A program made the translations under genes and the position numbers. From RGIG4608 sp964413365 (GTDB lineage: Bacteria > Bacillota > Clostridia > Oscillospirales > CAG-272), in assembly GCA_964413365.1 (NCBI GenBank), contig CAYPRM010000040.1:1-11604 (forward strand): 11,604 bases of DNA, given 5' to 3'. Of this stretch, positions 5,720 to 11,604 are shown piece after piece; positions within the stretch are counted from its first letter, which is position 1; the number at the start of each line of letters is the position of its first letter. The notes beneath the pieces were generated by a model. The model was not told the DNA's origin. It saw nothing but the letters and a program-made list of their open reading frames with translations, and did not search any database.

Positions 5720-7131
5720 AAAGGCTATGCAAGGACTACCGCGAGTGCGTATCAGAGCTTGATGCCGCACTCTGCGTAAGCGAAAATTTTGATATACTGA
5801 AGAAGGTACTGCGCATCGGGGAGGACGAGCTGACGCTGTATTTCATCGACGGCTTCGTCAAAGACAGTGTGATGCAGAAGATGATGATACATTTTCTCTC
5901 GCTCGGAGGGCTCGGAGAGGTGAGCGAGACCTGTGCGGAGGAATTTTTGCGCTCCGCCGTTCCATACGTAGAGGCGGAGGTGAGCGAGGATCTCGATTAC
6001 GTTTTGCGTATGCTGCTGTCCGGAGTAACGGTCATCATAGGCTCGCCTTTTTTCGGACGTGCAGTGATCGTGGACACACGTACCTACCCTGCGCGCGAGA
6101 CCGCAGAGCCAGAAAACGACCGCGTGATCAAGGGTGCGAGGGACGGCTTCGTTGAGACTCTGATATTCAACACCGCCCTCATACGCAGAAGGATACGTGA
6201 TCCTCGGCTCCGCATGAACCATTTGAGCATCGGTGATAGTTCAAAGACGGACGTGGTCATCTGCTATATCGACGGCGTGGCGGATTCGGCGTACGTTGAG
6301 AGGCTCAAGCGGCGTATCTCCGAGGTACGGACGAAGGCTCTGACGGTCGGTATGCAATCCCTTGTCGAATGTCTTATTCCCGACCGCTGGTACAATCCCT
6401 TCCCCAAGGTCAGGACCACGGAGCGTCCCGATGCGGCGGCGGCTCAGCTGATGGAGGGGAACGTGCTCGTCATCTGCGACAACTCCCCCGAGGTCATGGT
6501 GCTCCCTGCCTCACTCCTTGACTTTATGCAGGAAACGAACGATTTTTATTTTTCCCCTCTGACAGGAAGCTATCTGCGGATACTGCGGTACACGATATTT
6601 TTTATGACGCTGCTTTTGACTCCCCTCTGGACGCTCGCCCTGCGCCATCCCGAGGCTGTGCCAGAATGGCTCGCGTTCGTTCTGCCGCAGGATCACGGAC
6701 GGCTGCCCATAATCGCACAGCTGTTTCTTGCGGAATTTGTGATCGACGGCTTGCGTCTTGCCTCAATGAATACCCCGGGAATGCTTGCAAATTCCCTCTC
6801 CGTCATCGGCGGGCTGATACTCGGGGATTTTTCGATACAGATAGGGTGGCTGATACCCGAGGTGATACTTTACGGGGCGTTCGTTGCGATCGCGAATTTT
6901 TCGCAGAGGAATTACGAGCTCGGCTACGCATTCAAATTTTTGAGAATGATACTGCTGCTTCTGACGTGGTATCTCGGGATCGGGGGATTTGCTTGCGGAC
7001 TTGTGGGAATATTTATCCTTCTTGCGACGAACCGCACACTCGACGGTACTCGCTCCTATCTCTATCCCCTCATTCCCTTCAACGGAAAAGCCCTTATCAA
7101 GACCGTATTCAGAATTCAAAAAAAGGACTGA
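5716..7131 (+). CDS. GerA-family spore germination protein, SpoVAF-like
   Basis: A 471-residue inner-membrane protein of the GerA/SpoVAF family, which takes part in germination of endospores. The large N-terminal soluble region (about 1-285) carries family motifs: TRTYPARETAEPE (121-133), KGARDGFVETLIFNTAL (139-155), RRRIRDPRLRM (157-167) and TTERPDAAAAQLMEGNV (234-250). The C-terminal part has about five hydrophobic segments (about 288-308, 330-348, 358-378, 383-396, 408-440). The combination FVETLIFNTALIRRRIRDPRLR and the length near 490 favour SpoVAF over nutrient-receptor GerAA subunits. No spoVA genes and no GerB or GerC partners are adjacent, so it is a single-gene unit between two terminators. 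No clear sigma-A promoter is visible in 5637-5695, which would fit a forespore sigma factor, but no such site could be defined with confidence. The start at 5716 begins the frame and is preceded by a leader ORF. Confidence 0.85.
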   Translation: MKRLCKDYRECVSELDAALCVSENFDILKKVLRIGEDELTLYFIDGFVKDSVMQKMMIHFLSLGGLGEVSETCAEEFLRSAVPYVEAEVSEDLDYVLRMLLSGVTVIIGSPFFGRAVIVDTRTYPARETAEPENDRVIKGARDGFVETLIFNTALIRRRIRDPRLRMNHLSIGDSSKTDVVICYIDGVADSAYVERLKRRISEVRTKALTVGMQSLVECLIPDRWYNPFPKVRTTERPDAAAAQLMEGNVLVICDNSPEVMVLPASLLDFMQETNDFYFSPLTGSYLRILRYTIFFMTLLLTPLWTLALRHPEAVPEWLAFVLPQDHGRLPIIAQLFLAEFVIDGLRLASMNTPGMLANSLSVIGGLILGDFSIQIGWLIPEVILYGAFVAIANFSQRNYELGYAFKFLRMILLLLTWYLGIGGFACGLVGIFILLATNRTLDGTRSYLYPLIPFNGKALIKTVFRIQKKD

Positions 7132-7148
7132 CGCATCAGTCCTTTTTT
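7119..7148. terminator. Bidirectional terminator between spoVAF and truB
   Basis: Arms 7119-7131 and 7136-7148 form a 13-bp stem around loop CGCA, with A runs on the left and T runs on the right, so both strands have a U tail. The stop codon of spoVAF (7129-7131) is inside the left arm. The truB stop lies 4 bp beyond the right arm, so the one hairpin serves both convergent genes. Confidence 0.9.
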
Positions 7149-7152
7149 ATGA

Positions 7153-8073
7153 TCAAATATTGAAAAATTTTATGGATCTTATGGCATCTCCGTTCTCGTA
7201 CTCGCATACCTCACCGAGAGCGAAGAATGTGCCGTCGCGCGAGCAGACTCGGACTCTCGTGCCAAGGTCAAGGTGCGTGCCGAGCTTTTTCTGATATATT
7301 TCACAGCCGCATCTGATCAGTTTCTCATAGAACTCGGGCAGGCAGACTCTCTCAAGGTCAGAAAACAGCTCCTCGGTAGGTATAAGGCACGCAAGCCTTT
7401 CCTCAGCCGTCATACTCTCAAGCTCCTCGAGCGTATGGGACTGCGAGATCTCGAACGTGCCTGCGCGCGTCCTTCGAAGCGAGCTCATAGCACCGCCACA
7501 GCCGAGGGTACTGCCAATATCCGCGCAGAGCGTCCTTATATACGTGCCCGACGAACATTCGACGTCGAGGATATAGCTGTCCTCACGCTCCGCAGGCGTA
7601 CAGTCGAGGCGCGATATCTCTATCTCCCTTGCCTGCCTCTCTATCTCAACGCCCTCACGTGCTAATTCATAGAGCTTCCTGCCGTCGACCTTTATTGCAC
7701 TGTACATCGGGGGTATCTGGCTTATCTTGCCGAGAAATTTTGTCCTGCAGACCTGCTCGACCGCATCGCGGCTCGGGATATCGGAGCACTCCGTGAGCAC
7801 CCTGCCCGTTATGTCCTCGGTGTCGGTCGTGATGCCGAGCCTCAGTCCTGCGATGTATCTTTTTGTGTCGGCAGTAAGATACTCCGCCGCCTTTGCGGCA
7901 CGTCCAACGAGCACAACGAGGACTCCCGTCGCGAGCGGATCGAGCGTTCCCGTATGTCCGACGCGGCGTGTTCCGTAGAGCCGCCTGACCTTGCCCACGA
8001 CGTCGTGCGAGGTCATGCCACCCTGCTTATCGACGATCAGCACGCCGCTCGGCTCAAATGCGCCCCCGCTCAT
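7153..8073 (-). CDS. truB: tRNA pseudouridine(55) synthase TruB
   Basis: Converts U55 in the T loop of nearly all tRNAs to pseudouridine. The 306-residue protein shows the family start GVLIVDKQGGMTSHDVV (10-26), the catalytic motif GHTGTLDPLATGVL (39-52) with nucleophile Asp45, the KRY segment (71-73), PPMYSA (121-126) and SSGTYIRTL (174-182). The last 60 or so residues fit the small C-terminal PUA-like domain of bacterial TruB. Length is typical. The ATG overlaps the trmB stop by 4 bp and is preceded on the minus strand by AAGGAGG at a good distance. Many Firmicutes carry truB beside rbfA, infB or ribF; here it is paired with trmB instead. Transcription ends at the hairpin 7119-7148. Confidence 0.97.
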   Translation of the reverse strand: MSGGAFEPSGVLIVDKQGGMTSHDVVGKVRRLYGTRRVGHTGTLDPLATGVLVVLVGRAAKAAEYLTADTKRYIAGLRLGITTDTEDITGRVLTECSDIPSRDAVEQVCRTKFLGKISQIPPMYSAIKVDGRKLYELAREGVEIERQAREIEISRLDCTPAEREDSYILDVECSSGTYIRTLCADIGSTLGCGGAMSSLRRTRAGTFEISQSHTLEELESMTAEERLACLIPTEELFSDLERVCLPEFYEKLIRCGCEIYQKKLGTHLDLGTRVRVCSRDGTFFALGEVCEYENGDAIRSIKFFNI

Positions 8074-8756
8074 GCTTCACCCTCCTTGCCGTCGCTGTCA
8101 GCACCTGCAGAAAAGCGTGCGTGGACGGAGAAGATGGGCTGTCCCTTCTCGGAAAAGCTCCTCTCGTACTCGGTCATGACATTGCCCTCCATCCTATCTG
8201 AGGCGTGTAGATCCCTCGTCATCCAAAGTATCTCAAGCCCAAGAGCCTCAAGCTCCTCAAGCGTGAATTCAAAAAGTCCCTCGTTATCCGTCTTGATGCG
8301 AAGCTCGCCACCCTCTACAAGAAGTCCGCGGTATAGCTCGAGAAAGCCCCTGTGCGTCAGACGGCGCTTTGCGTGCCCCGATTTCGGCCAAGGATCGCTG
8401 AAATTCAGGTATATGCGCTCGAGGCTGTGCGGCGGAAAATACTCGGGGAGATTTTTTGCGTCCCCGATTATGAAGCGGAGATTGTCGCACCTCTCCTCCC
8501 TTGCCGCCTCCGCACGCTCAAGTGCGATGCAGGCGACGTCGGATATCTTTTCCATGGCGATAAAGTTGACCTCGGGGTGCATCGCGCTCATTCCGACCGC
8601 AAAGCTTCCCTTTCCGCACCCTATCTCAAGGTGGAGGGGGCGACGGACGGCAAATGCGGACTCGGGATCGGCAAAAAACGCCTCATCGGGCACTATCAGA
8701 AGGTGGGAGCACGCCTCGATCCTCTCAGCACCGTGCTTTTTCTTTCTCATTCTCAT
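8070..8756 (-). CDS. trmB: tRNA (guanine-N7)-methyltransferase TrmB
   Basis: Methylates N7 of G46 in the variable loop of tRNAs using S-adenosylmethionine. The 228-residue protein is a class I methyltransferase: SAM-binding EIGCGKG (44-50), acidic Glu69 in AMEK at the end of strand two, GDAKNLP (98-104), the TrmB signature YLNFSDPWPKSGHAKRR (116-132) and the C-terminal TEYE (195-198). A short charged tail follows. The ATG at 8756 has GGAGA about 7 nt upstream on the minus strand; a second in-frame ATG two codons later is also possible. It is the first gene of a two-gene operon with truB, joined by an ATGA overlap. Its promoter must lie in the AT-rich 8757-8885 shared with the divergent DUF975 gene, but no clear site was found there on the minus strand. 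Confidence 0.96.
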   Translation of the reverse strand: MRMRKKKHGAERIEACSHLLIVPDEAFFADPESAFAVRRPLHLEIGCGKGSFAVGMSAMHPEVNFIAMEKISDVACIALERAEAAREERCDNLRFIIGDAKNLPEYFPPHSLERIYLNFSDPWPKSGHAKRRLTHRGFLELYRGLLVEGGELRIKTDNEGLFEFTLEELEALGLEILWMTRDLHASDRMEGNVMTEYERSFSEKGQPIFSVHARFSAGADSDGKEGEA

Positions 8757-8819
8757 ATCTATTCTCCAATTTTATGTATTTATAGATTTATTATTATTTT
8801 CTTATTTTCAAGTTTCTTA

Positions 8820-8848
8820 TTGACTTTTTCACAAAAAGGTTGTATTAT
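8820..8848 (+). promoter_or_regulatory. Sigma-A promoter of the first DUF975 gene
   Basis: TTGACT (8820-8825) and TATTAT (8843-8848) are separated by 17 bp. Transcription would begin near 8855, just upstream of the ribosome binding site at 8872-8878. It lies in the intergenic region divergent from trmB. Confidence 0.75.
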
Positions 8849-8885
8849 TATCATATCATCACACAAGACACAGGAGGTCATCAAA

Positions 8886-9539
8886 GTGAAAGCAACAAAT
8901 TCAGAGATCCGTGCGCGTGCTCGCAAGGCACTCGACAATAACATTCTCAGTAACTCGTGGTTAATGTCCATTTTAGTGATAATTATCACATCCCTGATCC
9001 TCTCCGCCGTCAGCAGTATGAGCTGCGGTATCGGTGCATATCTGCTCGTAGGCCCTATAAATATCGGTCTTGCGATCGCATTTCTAAAGCTCGTGCGCGG
9101 CGAGAACAAAATGGAGATATCCACAGCATTCGAGGGACTCAATGACTTCGGCTCAAACCTCATGGTAGGACTTATGACCGCGATCTCTATCTCCCTCTGG
9201 TCACTTCTTTTCATCATTCCGGGTATAATAAAATCGTACAGCTACGCACTCGTTTACTGCATCAAGGCTGATCACCCCGAGTACGGCTGGCGTCAGTGCC
9301 TTAACGAGAGCGAGGAGATGATGAAGGGCAATAAGATGAGATTTTTCTCACTCCAGCTCAGCTTTATCGGTTGGATCTTATTTAGCATATTCACCTGCGG
9401 CCTCGGCTCGCTTTGGGTAAATGCCTATATGCAGACTGCAAACGTCGTTTTCTATGAGGATGTCAAGAATGAATACCTCACAAGGAACGGTACATTTTAC
9501 ACGGAGCAGTCCAACCACCCCGACGCAGAGCAATTCTAA
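8886..9539 (+). CDS. DUF975 family membrane protein, copy 1
   Basis: A 217-residue integral membrane protein of the DUF975 family, whose function is not known. The N terminus has a charged segment, SEIRARARKALDNN (6-19), followed by hydrophobic stretches at about 25-45, 50-69, 93-115 and 156-182. Family-like features are FIIPGI (109-114), the ES pair at 141-142 with KGNK (147-150), LSFIGW (158-163) and GLGSLWV (172-178). The frame is open far upstream across trmB, but the GTG at 8886 is chosen because AGGAGGT (8872-8878) is 7 nt away and a promoter lies at 8820-8848. It has its own terminator at 9554-9586. A clear paralogue follows at 9703. Confidence 0.85.
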   Translation: MKATNSEIRARARKALDNNILSNSWLMSILVIIITSLILSAVSSMSCGIGAYLLVGPINIGLAIAFLKLVRGENKMEISTAFEGLNDFGSNLMVGLMTAISISLWSLLFIIPGIIKSYSYALVYCIKADHPEYGWRQCLNESEEMMKGNKMRFFSLQLSFIGWILFSIFTCGLGSLWVNAYMQTANVVFYEDVKNEYLTRNGTFYTEQSNHPDAEQF

Positions 9540-9553
9540 TGCTCAAAATATAC

Positions 9554-9586
9554 ATATCTGCTGACCTTGTCGGCAGATATTTTTTT
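9554..9586 (+). terminator. Intrinsic terminator of the first DUF975 gene
   Basis: Stem 9554-9564 with 9570-9580 (11 bp, one G-U pair), loop of 5 nt, followed by T9580-T9586 and a further T-rich stretch. The right arm contains GTCGGCAG, which also occurs in the terminator of the second copy. Confidence 0.9.
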
Positions 9587-9634
9587 ATTTTTTTTGATTT
9601 TTTATCAAATTTTCATCAAATGCTGAAATAATCC

Positions 9635-9663
9635 TTGACAATTTGAGAAAAAAGTATTACAAT
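9635..9663 (+). promoter_or_regulatory. Sigma-A promoter of the second DUF975 gene
   Basis: Perfect TTGACA (9635-9640), a 17-bp spacer and TACAAT (9658-9663). It lies after the terminator of copy 1 and about 40 bp before the second start codon, so copy 2 is transcribed independently. Confidence 0.85.
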
Positions 9664-9702
9664 TATCTTATAGTACTATGCACACTTTCGGGAGGTATAT
9701 AA

Positions 9703-10404
9703 ATGACAAATTCCAAGATACGCGAAAGAGCCCGTTTTCTCCTTGACGAAAACGTGTTCGGTAAGGACTGGCTCAAATCCGTGGTCGTTACGATTATTAT
9801 GATGGCGATCGTGGGCTGCTCGAGCGGCGTTATAGTAACGCTCTCAAATATGTTCCTGCTCCCCACCCTGCTTAAATACCTCGGCGGAGTTTCCAAGATA
9901 TTGCTCTACGGAATACCGATCCTGCTTGACTTGGTGGAGTTCCTCATTCTCAATATTCTGATAGGTCCTCTCTCCGTCGGCATCGCGTCTGTTCACCTTG
10001 ACCTCGTTGAGGGCAACGGTACCATCAAGATCCGCAACTTCTTCAAGGGCTTTAACGATTTCTTCGATAACTTCCAGATAGGTCTTATGTATATGCTCCA
10101 CACATTCCTGTGGACCTGCGTATTCATAATCCCCGGCATCTACGTTGCTTACACCTACGCTATGGTGTTCTACGTAAAGCACGATAACCCCGACTTCCGC
10201 TGGCAGCAGTGCGTTGACGAGAGCGAGAGACTCATGGAGGGCAACAGATGGAGATATTTCAAGCTCCAGCTCAGCTTCCTCGGTTGGTCGCTGGTGGGTG
10301 CGCTCACATTCGGCATCGGCACGCTCTGGGTAATGTCCTATCAGCAGGTCTCCTCCGCTGTTTTCTATGAGCAGCTTAAAGAGGAAAAGGGCGCTATGTA
10401 TTGA
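9703..10404 (+). CDS. DUF975 family membrane protein, copy 2
   Basis: A 233-residue paralogue of the preceding gene with the same plan: charged N terminus SKIRERARFLLDEN (4-17), then several hydrophobic segments. The shared core includes FIIPGI (141-146), DNPDFRWQQCVDES (161-174), LQLSFLGW (188-195) and FGIGTLWV (203-210). Compared with copy 1, it has an extra loop and hydrophobic stretch near residues 50-80 and lacks the polar tail. Similarity is strongest in the C-terminal half, so the copies are diverged rather than recent. GGAGGT (9691-9695 region) is about 7 nt from the ATG. It has its own promoter and terminator. The function is unknown; separate transcription suggests the two are not obligate partners. 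Confidence 0.85.
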   Translation: MTNSKIRERARFLLDENVFGKDWLKSVVVTIIMMAIVGCSSGVIVTLSNMFLLPTLLKYLGGVSKILLYGIPILLDLVEFLILNILIGPLSVGIASVHLDLVEGNGTIKIRNFFKGFNDFFDNFQIGLMYMLHTFLWTCVFIIPGIYVAYTYAMVFYVKHDNPDFRWQQCVDESERLMEGNRWRYFKLQLSFLGWSLVGALTFGIGTLWVMSYQQVSSAVFYEQLKEEKGAMY

Positions 10405-10425
10405 TACTTAATATTTGCAGATGCA

Positions 10426-10458
10426 ATGCCTGTCGACTGAAGGTCGGCAGGCATTTTT
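10426..10458 (+). terminator. Intrinsic terminator of the second DUF975 gene
   Basis: Stem 10426-10437 with 10443-10454 (12 bp, one G-U pair), loop of 5 nt, then a run of T (10454-10458). It lacks a matching U tail on the minus strand, so it should not stop ychF transcripts arriving from the other side. Confidence 0.85.
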
Positions 10459-10470
10459 ATTTGCTTTTTA

Positions 10471-11565
10471 TCAAACGTTAAATCTGAAGAGCACGACGTC
10501 GCCGTCCTTGACAACGTAATCCTTGCCCTCACTGCGGACGAGTCCTGCCTCCTTGACGGCGTTCATCGAGCCGAGTCTTGCGAGAGAGTCGAAGTCGACG
10601 ACCTCCGCACGGATGAAGCCACGCTCGAAATCGCTATGTATCTTACCTGCCGCCTGCGGTGCGCGAGTTCCCTTGGTTATCGTCCACGCGCGTACCTCCT
10701 TAGGACCTGCCGTGAGGTAGCTGATAAGTCCGAGAAGCGAATAGCTTGCCTTGATAAGGCGGTCAAGTCCGCTCTCCTCAATGCCCATATCCTCAAGGAA
10801 CACCTTTTTCTCCTCGGGATCAAGCTCGCTTATCTCCGCCTCTATCTGCGCGCAGACCGCTATGATCTCGGAGTGCTCCGCCTCGGCAAAGCTCTTGAGC
10901 GAGCAGTAGAGCGGATTTTCCGTCGGCTCGTGGTCAGCCTCGCTCTCGCTGACGTTCGCAACGTAGATAACGGGCTTCAGAGTGAGCAGCTGTGTCTCGC
11001 CGAGCAGTTCAAGCTCCTCAGCGTCAAGACCGAGGCTACGGGCGCATTTTCCCTCCTCCAGAGCCGCATAAATGCGTTCAAGGAGCTCGAGCGTCGTGCC
11101 GAGCGTCTTGTCGCCCTTCATAGCCTTCTTTACTCTGTCGATCCTGCGCTCGAGCATCTCCATATCGGAGAAGATGAGCTCGAGATTGATGGTCTCGAGG
11201 TCACGCAGGGGATCTATCGTACCGTCGACGTGAATGATATTATCGTCCTCAAAGCAGCGGACGACATGGACTATCGCGTCCACCTGACGGATATTATCGA
11301 GAAATTTGTTTCCGAGTCCCTCGCCCTTCGATGCACCGCGGACAAGTCCTGCAATATCGACGAACTCTATTACGGCAGGGGTGAATTTTTCGGGATCGTA
11401 CATCTGCGCGAGCACGTCAAGGCGCTTATCGGGCACTGCGACCACACCGACGTTCGGCTCGATCGTGCAGAACGGGTAGTTTGCGGATTCTGCTCCTGCA
11501 TTGGTAAGAGCATTAAAGAGCGTGCTCTTCCCGACGTTAGGAAGTCCTACTATACCAAGCTTCAT
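10471..11565 (-). CDS. ychF: Ribosome-binding ATPase YchF
   Basis: A conserved 364-residue P-loop NTPase of the Obg/OLA1 family that binds ribosomes and prefers ATP over GTP. The G1 motif is GLPNVGKST (7-15), followed by the YchF block NYPFCTIEPNVG (29-40). G3 is DIAGLVRGASKGEGLGNKFL (70-89). The G4 position reads NVSE (204-207) rather than NKxD, in line with relaxed or ATP specificity. A central coiled-coil segment lies around 125-170, and the C-terminal TGS domain (about 280-364) contains TKGTRAPQAAGKIHSDFERG. Length is standard. On the minus strand AAGGAG precedes the ATG by about 12 nt, a little long. The promoter is not visible before the window ends at 11604. No dedicated minus-strand terminator is seen between this gene and 10404. 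Confidence 0.97.
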   Translation of the reverse strand: MKLGIVGLPNVGKSTLFNALTNAGAESANYPFCTIEPNVGVVAVPDKRLDVLAQMYDPEKFTPAVIEFVDIAGLVRGASKGEGLGNKFLDNIRQVDAIVHVVRCFEDDNIIHVDGTIDPLRDLETINLELIFSDMEMLERRIDRVKKAMKGDKTLGTTLELLERIYAALEEGKCARSLGLDAEELELLGETQLLTLKPVIYVANVSESEADHEPTENPLYCSLKSFAEAEHSEIIAVCAQIEAEISELDPEEKKVFLEDMGIEESGLDRLIKASYSLLGLISYLTAGPKEVRAWTITKGTRAPQAAGKIHSDFERGFIRAEVVDFDSLARLGSMNAVKEAGLVRSEGKDYVVKDGDVVLFRFNV

Positions 11566-11604
11566 AATTCTATATATCTCCTTATTTATTACGCTATTGC
11601 CACC

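Noticed and set aside
8757..8860. Minus-strand promoter of trmB
   Set aside because: TTGAAA and TATAAA occur but are 21 bp apart; in such AT-rich DNA this is not convincing.
8352..8885. N-terminal extension of the first DUF975 protein across trmB
   Set aside because: The frame is open by chance opposite trmB. A promoter, an AGGAGGT site and a GTG at 8886 define the start, and the family begins at that point.

Overview
The window looks like chromosome of an endospore-forming Firmicute, most likely a class Clostridia relative from the gut. The basis is a SpoVAF-type germination protein, a SpoIVFB-type M50 protease, strong AGGAGG ribosome binding sites, sigma-A promoters with 17-bp spacers, U-tailed intrinsic terminators and moderate GC with AT-rich intergenic DNA. 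The genus cannot be read from the sequence. Almost all of the DNA is accounted for by ordinary housekeeping and transport genes. The one truly odd element is a repeat array at the left edge.

Layout. Positions 1-263 hold eleven short hairpins separated by the linker ATGTAAT. The first seven are oriented on the plus strand and the last four on the minus strand. Next comes a minus-strand tRNA gene with anticodon CAU (301-377), with its own promoter and terminator. A divergent small M50 site-2 protease gene lies at 536-1156. A complete polyamine ABC transporter operon, potA-potB-potC-potD (1375-5591), has its own promoter and terminator and two 4-bp gene overlaps. A lone spoVAF-like germination gene (5716-7131) converges, through a shared bidirectional terminator, on a minus-strand trmB-truB tRNA-modification pair (8756 to 7153). 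Two tandem DUF975 membrane-protein paralogues follow, each with its own promoter and terminator (8820-9586 and 9635-10458). The window ends with minus-strand ychF (11565 to 10471).

How the genes work together. PotABCD should import spermidine/putrescine: PotD captures the ligand outside, PotB and PotC form the channel and PotA hydrolyses ATP. TrmB and TruB both modify tRNA and are translationally coupled. YchF is a ribosome-associated ATPase. SpoVAF and the M50 protease point to sporulation/germination, but both stand apart from their usual partner genes.

Candidates for something undescribed: (1) the hairpin array, whose stems differ in sequence while linker, triloop type (GNA or GNR closed by C-G) and strand polarity are kept; (2) a PotD with both a lipobox and a C-terminal membrane anchor; (3) a three-codon leader ORF (Met-Asn-Leu-stop) overlapping the spoVAF start and better spaced to the ribosome binding site than the gene itself.
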